From positions 323,001-387,000 of the forward strand of contig JADJXY010000002.1 of NCBI GenBank assembly GCA_016720065.1: 64,000 nucleotides of DNA. The letters run 5' to 3'. The translations under genes were made by a program, and so were the position numbers. This DNA is from Betaproteobacteria bacterium (GTDB lineage: Bacteria; Pseudomonadota; Gammaproteobacteria; Burkholderiales; Rhodocyclaceae). Below the pieces are notes generated by a model, which was not told the origin of the DNA, made no database searches, and saw only the letters and a program-made list of their open reading frames with translations. Shown here piece after piece: positions 8,880-17,013 of this stretch. Within the stretch, counting starts at the first letter, position 1, and each line of letters opens with the position of its first letter.

Positions 8880-9317
8880 TCAGAGTTGGACGAGGATTTC
8901 GATTTCCACGCGCCGCCAGGGGTCCGGGTCGTCGCGCAGGGTGGCGATGCGGGCGACCAGGGGTTCGCCGCGGTCCAGCGCTGCGGCGACGACGCGATTG
9001 GCGGCCCGGGGCAGGTAGCCCAGCTTTCTTCCCCGCCACTCGACCCGGATGGCGCGTCGGTCGTGGCGGTTGTCCGGCTCCCGCACCAGGGTCAGCAGGT
9101 CGCCCACCCGCAGGCCTTCGCGCACCTCGTCCAGGGCGTGGTACTGGGCGCCGGCCAGGGGAGAACGCTGCACCAGGATGCGGACGGCTTCTGCCCCCAG
9201 GGCGGGAGCCAGCGCCCCGGAAATGAGCCCGAGGGCGGCGGCCAGCCGGCCGATTTTCAGACCGACCCGCAGGCCGCGGCGAAACATCGGGGAGTCCAGT
9301 GCGGGGCGAAGGCTCAT
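8880..9317 (-). CDS. Exported single-domain HIRAN protein
   Basis: 145 residues. An N-terminal stretch with Arg/Lys then LAAALGLISGALAPALG looks like a signal peptide with cleavage near residue 42. The rest is a HIRAN domain: AGAQYHALDEVREGLRVGD, LTLVREPDNRHDRRAIRVEW and KLGYLPRAANRVVAAAL carry the family pattern. In SWI/SNF enzymes HIRAN binds DNA 3' ends; free-standing bacterial copies have no settled function. A secreted version cannot easily be a DNA-repair domain. The start ATG at 9317 overlaps the yraN stop by four bases, so it is translationally coupled to yraN. Confidence 0.85.
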   Translation of the reverse strand: MSLRPALDSPMFRRGLRVGLKIGRLAAALGLISGALAPALGAEAVRILVQRSPLAGAQYHALDEVREGLRVGDLLTLVREPDNRHDRRAIRVEWRGRKLGYLPRAANRVVAAALDRGEPLVARIATLRDDPDPWRRVEIEILVQL

Positions 9318-9685
9318 TCGTCGGCGCTGAAGGCGTCGCGCATCCATTCCAGGCTCCGTCCGGCGGGATCGGCCAGGAGCACGCAATCGAAGCGGCAGGG
9401 ACATTCCGGGCGCCCGGCCAGATAGTGCCGGGCGGCGAGGACGAGGCGGCGGCGCTTGGCGCCACCGATGCTGGCGGCAGCCCCGCCGAAATCCGCCCGG
9501 CTGCGCAGGCGGACCTCGACGAAGACCAGGGTGGTGCCGTCGCGGCAGATGAGGTCGATTTCGCCGCCGCGGATGCGGAAATTGCGTTCCAGCACGGAGA
9601 GACCCCGCGCTTCCAGGAAGCGGGCCGCCAGGGCCTCGGCTTCGCGGCCACGGAGGGTGGTGGTATCTTGGGGCTTTGCGGGCAT
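9314..9685 (-). CDS. yraN: YraN / UPF0102 endonuclease-fold protein
   Basis: 123 residues from ATG 9685, the usual length of UPF0102. The family core is clear: GREAEALAARFLEARG, the restriction-endonuclease-like ERNFRIRGGEIDLICRDG and FVEVRLRS, giving the E..D...EVK-like pattern. YraN proteins resemble Holliday-junction resolvases, but their cellular role is unsettled. The frame is open to 9715, which would overlap rsmI; the shorter start at 9685 leaves 8 bp between the two divergent start codons. It is the first gene of the yraN - HIRAN - gmhA - BON - rfaE2 run. Confidence 0.92.
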   Translation of the reverse strand: MPAKPQDTTTLRGREAEALAARFLEARGLSVLERNFRIRGGEIDLICRDGTTLVFVEVRLRSRADFGGAAASIGGAKRRRLVLAARHYLAGRPECPCRFDCVLLADPAGRSLEWMRDAFSADE

Positions 9686-9693
9686 GGATCGCG

Positions 9694-10542
9694 ATGACGA
9701 TTGAATCCGGTGCATTGTACGTGGTGGCGACGCCGGTAGGGAATCTGGCGGACCTCAGCCAGCGGGCCCGGGAGGTGCTCACCGGGGTGGCCTGGGTGGC
9801 GGCGGAAGATACCCGCCACAGCCAGCCCCTCCTGCGCCACCTGGGTTCCCGGGCGCGGCTCCTGGCCGCCCACGAACACAATGAGCGCGAGGCCGCGGCG
9901 CGCATCGTCGAGCTTCTGGCCGGTGGCGAGGCGGTGGCCCTGGTGAGCGACGCCGGCACCCCCGGGGTGTCCGACCCCGGGGCCCGCATCGTCGCGGCGG
10001 TGCGGTCCGCCGGCCATCGGGTCATCCCTCTGCCGGGGCCCTGTGCCGCCGTGGTGGCGCTTTCGGCCTCCGGGTTCGACGATGCCCACTTCCTCTTCTA
10101 CGGCTTTCTGCCTCCCCGGGCGGCGCAGCGGCGGCAGGCCCTGCAGGCCCTGCGGGACCAGCCCTGGCCGGTGGTGTTCTACGAGGCGCCCCATCGGGTG
10201 CTGGAAACGGTCGGCGATCTGGCGGCCCTCTTCGGCGAGCGGCGCCTGCTCATCGGGCGGGAGTTGACCAAACTGTTCGAGACCATCGCCGTCCTGCCCC
10301 TGCCGCAGGCGGCGGCGTGGTTGCAGGCCGATCCCCATCGCCAGAAAGGCGAGTTCGTCCTGGCCGTATCCGCCGCCCCGGTTGCGGCGGACAACGGGGA
10401 AGGCGAGCGGGTGCTGCGCCTGTTGCTGGCCGATGGCCTGCCCTTGAGCCAGGCCGCCAAGCTCGCCGCAGCGATCAGTGGCGCCGGCCGCAAGGAGCTC
10501 TACGAAACGGCGCTGCGCCTCAAGGACGATCCAGCCACCTGA
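9694..10542 (+). CDS. rsmI: 16S rRNA (cytidine1402-2'-O)-methyltransferase RsmI
   Basis: 282 residues of the tetrapyrrole-methylase (SAM-dependent) fold. Diagnostic text: YVVATPVGNLADLSQRA at the N-terminus, AEDTRHSQPLLRHLG, LVSDAGTPGVSDPG and VIPLPGPCAAVVALSASG. RsmI 2'-O-methylates C1402 in the ribosomal P-site. ATG at 9694 is chosen because the conserved N-terminus begins right after it. It is divergent from yraN as in E. coli (yraL), and its last 23 bp overlap the end of the convergent hybrid-kinase gene. Confidence 0.97.
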   Translation: MTIESGALYVVATPVGNLADLSQRAREVLTGVAWVAAEDTRHSQPLLRHLGSRARLLAAHEHNEREAAARIVELLAGGEAVALVSDAGTPGVSDPGARIVAAVRSAGHRVIPLPGPCAAVVALSASGFDDAHFLFYGFLPPRAAQRRQALQALRDQPWPVVFYEAPHRVLETVGDLAALFGERRLLIGRELTKLFETIAVLPLPQAAAWLQADPHRQKGEFVLAVSAAPVAADNGEGERVLRLLLADGLPLSQAAKLAAAISGAGRKELYETALRLKDDPAT

Positions 10543-12997
10543 GCACGGTGCCGTAGAGATCGGCGGGTACCACGGGTTTGGTGAGGAAATCGTCCATGCC
10601 CGCTGCGCGGCAGCGCTCGCGGTCGCTTTCGAAGGCGTTGGCGGTGAGGGCCAGAATGGGCACCCGGGTGCCCCCCGGCAGGGCACGGACGCGGCGGGTC
10701 GCTTCCAGCCCGTCCAGGACGGGCATCTGGACGTCCATCAGGATCAGGTCGTAGGGGCTGCTCGCGGCGCAGGTGACGGCCTGGGCCCCGTCGGGCGCGA
10801 GGTCGACGCGGAGGCCGCAATCCTCCAGCATGAGGCGTACGATTTCCCGATTCACCGGTTCGTCTTCCACCACCAGGATGCGGCGACCGGGGAAATCCCG
10901 GCGCAGGCGGGATTCCGAGGCATCCGGCGCCCCTTCGGCCTCCCGGGGCTGGGCGCCCTTGGCCAGGCGTGCAGTAAACCAGAAGGTGCTGCCCCGGCCC
11001 GGCAGGCTATCCGCGCCCGCCTTGCCGCCCATCAGTTCGGCCAGCTTGCGGGTGATGGCCAGGCCCAGGCCGGTTCCGCCGTACTGGCGGGTGGTGGAGT
11101 TGTCGGCCTGCTCGAAGGCCGAGAAGAGACGCGGCAGGGCGTCCGCTGCAATGCCGATGCCCGTGTCCTGGACGGAAAAGCGCAGCAGGACGCCCTCCTC
11201 GTCTTCCCGCAGGGTGCGGACCTGGATGAGGATATTCCCGGTGGCAGTGAACTTGATCGCGTTGGCGACGTAATTGAGGAGCGCCTGGCGCAGGCGGGTT
11301 TCGTCGCCCAGCAAGGTCGCAGCGGGCACGTCCAGGCACGATTCCAGCGCCAGCCCCTTGCTGCGCGCCTCATTGCCCAGCACGTCGCGGACCGAGGCCA
11401 CCAGGGCCGCCAGATCGACGGGGCTGGAGGAAAGTTCGAATCTTTCGGAATCGATGCGCGACAGGTCCAGGATGGCGTTGATGATGGCCAGAAGGTGATC
11501 GCTCGCCGCCATGAGCTTGGTCAGCTTGTCGGCCTGACGGGGCGTCAGGCCGTCGCGGCGGATCAGATGGGCCATGCCGTTGATGGCGTTCAGCGGGGTG
11601 CGAATTTCGTGGCTCATATTGGCCAGGAAGGCCCCCTTGGCCCGGGCTGAGGCTTCGGCGGCCGTGGTTGCGGCCTGGAGTTCCCGGGTGCGCTGCTCGA
11701 CCAGATCCTCCAGGTGGTCGCGGTGACGGGCGAGCTCGTCGGCGATGCGCCGCTTTTCGGTGACGTCCTCATTCACGGCGAGATAGTGGGTGATGCGTCC
11801 GTCCGCCTGGCGGACCGGTGCGAGGCGGGCGTATTCGACGTACTCCTCGCCGTTCATGCGCCGGTTGATGAATTCCCCCTGCCAGGGCTCGCCGCGCAGC
11901 AGGGACGCCCACAGGGCCTCGAAGGTAGCGCTGGGGGTGCGGCCGGACTGGAGCAGGCGCGGGTTCTGCCCCAGGACCGCTTCGCGGGCGTAGCCGGTGG
12001 TGGTGACGAAGGCCGCGTTGACGTACTCGATGCGGGCTTCCAGGTCGGTGATGATGACGCTCCCCGGGCTTTGCTCCAGGGCCTGACTGAGGGTGCGCAG
12101 GGCCTGTTCGACGCGGCGCCGCTCGCTGATGTCGCGGGCGATGCCGAAGAGGCCGATGATCGCGCCGTCCCGGTTGCGCAGCGGGCCTTTGACGGTATGG
12201 AAAGCGCTTGCCGCGCCGTGGCCATTGACCGTCTCTTCCTCGAAGGTCATCAGGGTGCCCCGGGCGAGAACATCACGGTCCAGAGCGGTGATCGACCGGG
12301 CCGTCTCCGCGTCGAAAAGGGCGGCATCGTCGCACCCCAGGATGTCGGCCTGCTCCCGACCCATGACGCGGGCCGTGGCCTGGTTGGCCAGCAGATAGCG
12401 CCCTTCCATATCCTTGACGAAGATGGCGTCGGTGGTGCCCTCGACGATGGCCTCCAGCAGGCGCCGCGACTCGTCCAGTTCCCGGCTCTGCCGGTGCAGG
12501 CGGGCTTCCGACTCTTCCAGGCGGGCGAAGGCCAGGCTGCCCTGGATGGCGGTGGTCAGCTTTTCGAGGACGGCACGCAGTTGGGCCACGAAGCGGGGCG
12601 CCAGGGCCTGCGGGCGATTGGCGTGCAGGATCAGGATGCCCTGCGAGCCCAGGGGGCAGAGGGACCAGGTGCCCAGCGCGGCGTCCAGGGGCGGGGCAAG
12701 GAAATCGAGCAGCGGCGCGTCGGGACGGCCGCAGAGGTCTCGCGGGGCGCAGGCGAGGGGGTGGCCCGCAGGCAGGCGCTCCCGGGTCACCGAACGGCGG
12801 GGCAGGGCGTCCAGGAGGGCGAGTTCGCCGCTCTCGCCATCGCGCCACCAGACCGAGGCGGCGGCCAGGTTGCGCTGCCCGACCAGGGCGCGCAGAAACT
12901 CGCGGCAGGTCTCCCGGGCGTCCAGGTGGCGGCCGACGGTGAGAGAAAGCTCGTAGAGCGACAGCAGCTCCTGGGTGGTGTCCCGGGATTCGCTCAT
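10520..12997 (-). CDS. Hybrid histidine kinase with GAF-like and two PAS domains (NahK-like)
   Basis: 825 residues, no membrane segments. Order: GAF-like region (about 8-160), PAS (about 185-305, KDMEGRYLLANQATARVMGR), PAS (about 310-430), coiled coil, HisKA with phospho-acceptor NMSHEIRTPLNAINGMAH, HATPase with GGTGLGLAITRKLAELMGG, and a C-terminal receiver VVEDEPVNREIV with phospho-Asp in LILMDVQMPVLDG. No HPt domain, so a separate phosphotransfer protein is expected. The start ATG at 12997 overlaps the stop of the FIST gene by four bases, which indicates coupled translation. FIST plus hybrid kinase in one operon is the layout of NosP/NahK, where a haem protein inhibits the kinase when NO is bound. 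Confidence 0.92.
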   Translation of the reverse strand: MSESRDTTQELLSLYELSLTVGRHLDARETCREFLRALVGQRNLAAASVWWRDGESGELALLDALPRRSVTRERLPAGHPLACAPRDLCGRPDAPLLDFLAPPLDAALGTWSLCPLGSQGILILHANRPQALAPRFVAQLRAVLEKLTTAIQGSLAFARLEESEARLHRQSRELDESRRLLEAIVEGTTDAIFVKDMEGRYLLANQATARVMGREQADILGCDDAALFDAETARSITALDRDVLARGTLMTFEEETVNGHGAASAFHTVKGPLRNRDGAIIGLFGIARDISERRRVEQALRTLSQALEQSPGSVIITDLEARIEYVNAAFVTTTGYAREAVLGQNPRLLQSGRTPSATFEALWASLLRGEPWQGEFINRRMNGEEYVEYARLAPVRQADGRITHYLAVNEDVTEKRRIADELARHRDHLEDLVEQRTRELQAATTAAEASARAKGAFLANMSHEIRTPLNAINGMAHLIRRDGLTPRQADKLTKLMAASDHLLAIINAILDLSRIDSERFELSSSPVDLAALVASVRDVLGNEARSKGLALESCLDVPAATLLGDETRLRQALLNYVANAIKFTATGNILIQVRTLREDEEGVLLRFSVQDTGIGIAADALPRLFSAFEQADNSTTRQYGGTGLGLAITRKLAELMGGKAGADSLPGRGSTFWFTARLAKGAQPREAEGAPDASESRLRRDFPGRRILVVEDEPVNREIVRLMLEDCGLRVDLAPDGAQAVTCAASSPYDLILMDVQMPVLDGLEATRRVRALPGGTRVPILALTANAFESDRERCRAAGMDDFLTKPVVPADLYGTVLRWLDRP

Positions 12998-14109
12998 GAC
13001 GGGGTGTGGGCGAGGGCGACGACGAAAGTCTTGTTGAAGAACTCGATGGGTTGGTGGCCGTCGGTGGCGATTTCGCCCAGGGCCAGGACGCCCTCCGGCC
13101 GGGTGGCGGTGAATTTGGCCAGTTCCTCGCCCACGGCCGCCAGTTCCTCGGGGAAGGCATCGCCCAGCATCAGGGCCCGCGAAAAGCAATCCGAAACCAG
13201 GCAGCGGGCGACATCGTCCGGCGCGGCGCAGGCCGCCACGGCCTCCCGGGCCGCGGCCACCAGGCTGTTGCGGTCACCATGCACCAGGTAGAGGAGGGTG
13301 TTTTCGCGCAAATCGGAAAGCAGGGCGATGCCCTGGTCGGCTTCGTCCACCCCCATGGGGTCACGGATGACGTCCTCACTGCCGTCGCGACCGATGCCCA
13401 GGGGATAGCCGGAATTGAGGTCGGGAAACACCGGGCGGCCGGTCAGGGCGGGGTTTTCGGCTTCCACCTGCTGGCGGTAGAAGCGGCCCGCAGGCTCCCA
13501 GTTGAGTTCGAGAAGCTTGCTGCCCCGGGTGCGCGAGGCGACGAAGGGGCCGCGCACCCGGCGCCAGCCGTGGCGCACCCGCACGGTGAAGCGTTCCGGC
13601 ACTAGGATGGTGAGCCCCGCGTTGGCGAAGGCGCTCCCCGCCGCGAACAGGGTCGGCGCCGCCCGCAGGTCGTGGTAACCCGCTCCGGCGCCGAACTGCG
13701 GCAGGCCGTGGCCGTAGAGGTCGTAGAGCGCTTCGAGCAGGCCAGCGACATTGGGGCCCAGGCAATCCACCAGCACGACGGACGAAACCTCCCCGCTACC
13801 CTCCAGGGCGGGCGGAGGCTGGCGCCAGGTGACGCTGCCGGGGGCGAGATCGGCGATGGCCCAGCGGCTCTCGCCGGGCAGGGCGGTCACGATGGCCCCC
13901 GAGTGGCGCACCGCGCCCCCGTCGATGAGACCGGGGAAGAGGGCGCCGCAGGCCCGGAGGCCGGCGCTTTCCAGCGTCGCCGCGATGGTGGCCAGGGCTT
14001 CCCCATGGCAGTCGGCCAGGAGAACGAGCCACAAGGGCCGGGCGGCGGATTCGGGGCGGGCAGCGATCTGCCGCGCCAGGTCGTCGGGGGTCGAGAAATC
14101 GAGGTACAT
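12994..14109 (-). CDS. FIST-domain sensory protein (NosP-like)
   Basis: 371 residues from ATG 14109 (MYLDFSTPDDLARQI), consisting of FIST_N and FIST_C only. Typical text includes GALFPGLIDGGAVRHSGAIV in the first half, GLPQFGAGAGYHDLR in the middle and RALMLGDAFPEELAAVGEEL near the end. In Pseudomonas and Vibrio, FIST proteins encoded beside hybrid kinases (NosP) bind haem and sense NO; that role here is inferred from context only. No strong Shine-Dalgarno is visible and the frame stays open further upstream with only a TTG, so the exact start is uncertain. The 3' end is coupled to the kinase gene. Confidence 0.85.
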   Translation of the reverse strand: MYLDFSTPDDLARQIAARPESAARPLWLVLLADCHGEALATIAATLESAGLRACGALFPGLIDGGAVRHSGAIVTALPGESRWAIADLAPGSVTWRQPPPALEGSGEVSSVVLVDCLGPNVAGLLEALYDLYGHGLPQFGAGAGYHDLRAAPTLFAAGSAFANAGLTILVPERFTVRVRHGWRRVRGPFVASRTRGSKLLELNWEPAGRFYRQQVEAENPALTGRPVFPDLNSGYPLGIGRDGSEDVIRDPMGVDEADQGIALLSDLRENTLLYLVHGDRNSLVAAAREAVAACAAPDDVARCLVSDCFSRALMLGDAFPEELAAVGEELAKFTATRPEGVLALGEIATDGHQPIEFFNKTFVVALAHTPS

Positions 14110-14281
14110 GCGCAAGGGCTGAAGTACGGGGCTGTCCAGTATTGCAAAGGCCCTCCGCGGAGTCAAAGCGCCGCGGCCATCGCCACGGCCTCCGCCACGG
14201 TCTTGCCCAGCGCCCGGCGGACGCCGGCACTTTCCCCTGCTTTGGGCTGCCGTCGGCGCGCCCGAATGGGCGGCGGGCGGC

Positions 14282-14287
14282 TAAAAT
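14282..14287 (+). promoter_or_regulatory. Probable -10 element of the pyrC operon
   Basis: TAAAAT 25 bp before the pyrC start codon, with no convincing -35 hexamer. The rest of the 14110-14311 divergent gap shows no other structure. Confidence 0.35.
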
Positions 14288-14311
14288 GCCACTCTTCCTG
14301 GAAAAAACGCC

Positions 14312-15343
14312 ATGCAGATCACCCTTATCCGCCCCGACGACTGGCACCTGCACCTGCGCGACGACGCCGCCCTGGCCGCCGTCGTCGGCCACACGGCCCG
14401 CCAGTTCGCCCGCGCCATCGTGATGCCCAACCTGCGGCCACCGGTGACCACCGTGGAGCAGGCCGCCGCCTATCGCTCCCGCATCCTGGCCGCCCTGCCG
14501 CCGGGTGCCGCCTTCGAACCCCTGATGACCCTCTACCTCACCGATCGCACCGACCCGGCCGAAATCCGGCGGGCCCGGGACTCGGGCTTCGTGCAGGCGG
14601 TGAAGTATTACCCGGCCGGGGCGACGACCAATTCCGATTCCGGCCTCACCGCGGTGGAAAAAGCCTACGCCGTCTTCGCCGCCATGGAAGAAGCCGATCT
14701 GCCCCTGCTGGTCCATGGCGAGGTCACCGACCCCCGCGTCGATCTCTTCGACCGGGAGAAGGTCTTCATCGACACCGTGCTGGCGCCCCTGGTCGCCCGC
14801 TTCCCCCGCTTGCGGGTGGTCATGGAGCACATCACCACGCGGGAGGCGGCGGAGTTCGTCGCGGCCGCGGGCGCCAAGGTCGCGGCGACCCTCACCGCCC
14901 ACCACCTGCTCTACAACCGCAACGCCATTTTCCAGGGGGGGGTTCGCCCCCACTGGTATTGCCTGCCGGTGCTCAAGCGGGAGACCCACCGGGAAGCCCT
15001 GGTGGCGGCGGCCACTTCGGGTCATCCCCGCTTCTTTCTGGGGACCGATTCGGCACCCCACGCCCGCCTCGCCAAGGAGGCGGCCTGCGGCTGCGCCGGG
15101 TGCTACACCGCCTACGGCGCCCTGGAACTCTACGCCGAGGCCTTCGAGGCCGCCGGCGCCCTGGATCGCCTGGAGGCCTTCGCCAGCTTCCATGGCCCGG
15201 ACTGGTACGGCCTGCCACGCAATAGCGGCAGCGTCACCCTGGTGCGGGAAGACAACCCCGTGCCGGCCGGCTTCACCTACGCCGGGGGCGATACCCTGGT
15301 CCCCCTGCGGGCCGGCGAAACCCTGAAGTGGAGGATGCTGTGA
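14312..15343 (+). CDS. pyrC: Dihydroorotase PyrC
   Basis: 343 residues, standard for the short (type II) PyrC. Metal ligands are visible: HLHLRD near the N-terminus, the carbamylated lysine in VKYYPAG, HGE, MEHITTREA, TAHHLLYNRN and the aspartate of LGTDSAPH. The enzyme cyclises N-carbamoyl-L-aspartate to dihydroorotate in pyrimidine synthesis. ATG 14312 gives MQITLIRPDDWHLHL, the expected N-terminus. Its stop overlaps the start of the next gene by one base, forming a three-gene run. The carbamoyl-phosphate synthase genes for the same pathway lie at 58950-63332. Confidence 0.98.
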   Translation: MQITLIRPDDWHLHLRDDAALAAVVGHTARQFARAIVMPNLRPPVTTVEQAAAYRSRILAALPPGAAFEPLMTLYLTDRTDPAEIRRARDSGFVQAVKYYPAGATTNSDSGLTAVEKAYAVFAAMEEADLPLLVHGEVTDPRVDLFDREKVFIDTVLAPLVARFPRLRVVMEHITTREAAEFVAAAGAKVAATLTAHHLLYNRNAIFQGGVRPHWYCLPVLKRETHREALVAAATSGHPRFFLGTDSAPHARLAKEAACGCAGCYTAYGALELYAEAFEAAGALDRLEAFASFHGPDWYGLPRNSGSVTLVREDNPVPAGFTYAGGDTLVPLRAGETLKWRML

Positions 15344-15780
15344 TGCAAGCTGGAAAATCCACCCTCGCCGCGCTCTGCGCGGTCCTCCTCCTGACCGGCT
15401 GCATCAATGACGGCGCCACCTACCAGATCGACGCCACCGGCCAGCACAACCTCAGCCTGGTACGGGAGCAGACCTATCTGTGGGACAAGAAGGTCAAGTT
15501 CTACCTGGTGGTGGCCCGCATGCCCACCTGCATGCGGCGCCACCTGATCGGCGAGTTCTTCCCCAAGACCAAGGTCGAAATCTTCCGGGTGCCTTCGGGG
15601 GCTTATGTCGTGCGGGCGGGAAAAATCATGTACGCCACGGAAACCCAGACCTGCGAGGGCTTTGCCCCCATCCGGGACGAGCCCGAGGAGGGCATCGGCG
15701 AACTGGTTGGCACCTTCTCCGAAAAGGCCGGCACGCCCGTTTTCGAAGCCGCCGAGCCGGAAGCGGCCAAGTCCCGGTGA
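15343..15780 (+). CDS. Small predicted lipoprotein, function unknown
   Basis: 145 residues starting MQAGKSTLAALCAVLLLTGC, a clear lipoprotein signal with lipobox LLTGC. The mature part contains TYQIDATGQHNLSLVREQTY, several Cys residues (MPTCMRRH and ETQTCEGF) and an acidic tail. I recognise no named domain. It starts one base inside the pyrC stop codon and its own stop overlaps the next GTG start, so it is translated from the pyrC transcript. Confidence 0.82.
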   Translation: MQAGKSTLAALCAVLLLTGCINDGATYQIDATGQHNLSLVREQTYLWDKKVKFYLVVARMPTCMRRHLIGEFFPKTKVEIFRVPSGAYVVRAGKIMYATETQTCEGFAPIRDEPEEGIGELVGTFSEKAGTPVFEAAEPEAAKSR

Positions 15781-16574
15781 AGGAAGCGGCGGCTGCCGCC
15801 GCAGCGCCGCTCCTCCTGCTGCCGCGTCCCGACCTTGGCGGCGCTGCGCAGTGCCCCGACCTCCCCACCCTGGCCGCGGCTCTTGCTGCCGCGGGCGTCC
15901 GCAACCAGGTCGGCCAACCGCTGCGCCTCGTTCCGCCCGCTCCGGGTGGCCCCGGGTACGAGGAAAACATCGGGACGACGGGGGCGGTGGAAACCCGTGC
16001 GGGAAATTGGCACGACGCCTGCAACGCCCTGGCCTGGCTGGCCTTTCCCCGGGCCAAGGCGGCCCTCAACGCGGCCCACCGGGCGGCCCGGCTCCCCGGC
16101 GAACGGGGCCCGCGCCGCGACGCCCTGACCCACCTGGACGAATGCGGAATCGTCGTCCTCGCCGAGGAAGAAGCCCTCCTCGACCTGGTGCGCGGCTTTC
16201 GCTGGCAGGAGCTGTTCTGGCAGCGGCGCACCGCCGTGGAAACCCGCATGCGCTTCCTGGTTCTCGGGCACGCGACCGCCGATCAACTGCGGGCGCCCTT
16301 TCGCGGGCTGACCGCCAAGGCCGTCCTCTATCGTGTTCCTTCGGGCCTCGCGGCGCTTCCCCCGTCAAAGTTGTTCGAGGAAGCGGACCGGCGGCTGGCA
16401 GACGATCTGCGGCACGGCTTTCCGGCCCGGCCGCGGGAACTGCACCCGCTGCCCCTCCTGGGAATCCCGGGACTCGTGGCCGCCAATGGCGACCCTGCCT
16501 ATTACGAAGACTCTTTCCAGTTTCCGGCTGGGAGAAGGGGATGCTTTTTCTCTGGAGGCAGGCGGGATTGCTGA
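15777..16574 (+). CDS. DUF3025 family protein
   Basis: 265 residues starting at GTG 15777, which overlaps the preceding stop codon (GTGA). DUF3025 proteins are about 250-residue cytosolic proteins found mostly in beta- and gammaproteobacteria; their function is unknown. Family-like text includes GNWHDACNALAWLAFPRAK, HLDECGIVVLAEE, FRWQELFWQRR and the C-terminal ANGDPAYYEDSFQF. The last roughly 15 residues (AGRRGCFFSGGRRDC) look unlike the family end and lead straight into a palindromic repeat, so the tail may have been added by that element. Confidence 0.8.
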   Translation: MKEAAAAAAAPLLLLPRPDLGGAAQCPDLPTLAAALAAAGVRNQVGQPLRLVPPAPGGPGYEENIGTTGAVETRAGNWHDACNALAWLAFPRAKAALNAAHRAARLPGERGPRRDALTHLDECGIVVLAEEEALLDLVRGFRWQELFWQRRTAVETRMRFLVLGHATADQLRAPFRGLTAKAVLYRVPSGLAALPPSKLFEEADRRLADDLRHGFPARPRELHPLPLLGIPGLVAANGDPAYYEDSFQFPAGRRGCFFSGGRRDC

Positions 16575-16585
16575 ACCGCTGCTTT

Positions 16586-16815
16586 CCGCCCTGAGGGCGG
16601 GTGACTTTTTCTTGCTTCGCCAAGAAAAAGTCACCAAAAAGAAGGCGACCCCAAGGTCGACGCCGGGCGTTGCCCGGTCCCTTGCGCGACTCGGGCATCC
16701 GGGCGGGTCGCTAAACTCGCCCCCTTTGGGGGCTCAGACAACGCGACCCAAAGGCCCCCGGAAGCCCTGCGTTGCTCAGCGTCTTCCATGGGGGGAAGGG
16801 CGTCCGGGCTCATAG
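16586..16815. repeat. Interspersed palindromic repeat element
   Basis: Two adjacent hairpins: CCGCCC/GGGCGG (16586-16591 and 16595-16600) and a perfect 14-bp stem 16601-16614 / 16621-16634 around the loop CTTCGC. The second stem reads GTGACTTTTTCTTG on one side. A GC-rich tail with no conserved coding potential follows to about 16815. Sequences of this type (GTGACTTTTTCTTGCTTCGC) recur between genes in many betaproteobacteria as I remember them. The first hairpins could also terminate the pyrC operon. Copy number in this genome cannot be seen from one window. Confidence 0.6.
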
Positions 16816-16848
16816 GCCGGGTAGCTTGCTTCGTCTGTATAGACCGGA

Positions 16849-16884
16849 GACATGGGTGACAGGTGTTCGGGGACATGGTTGACA
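16849..16884. repeat. Tandem 13-bp direct repeats, possible insertion-sequence end
   Basis: GACATGGGTGACA (16849-16861) and GACATGGTTGACA (16872-16884) differ by one base and are spaced 23 bp start to start, about two helical turns. Pairs like this are found at the ends of some IS481/IS3-type elements, but no transposase gene accompanies them. The rest of 16885-17013 has no gene that I can support. Confidence 0.35.
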
Positions 16885-17013
16885 CTTCTACGCAAACGTT
16901 TTGCGCGGAAGAACCGAAGCCCTGGATGACCCAAGACACCATGAACGTCGCAATGACCGAGGCGGTGCGCTCAGCACGAGCCACTCATGGAAAGCGCTGG
17001 TACGCGGGGGACT

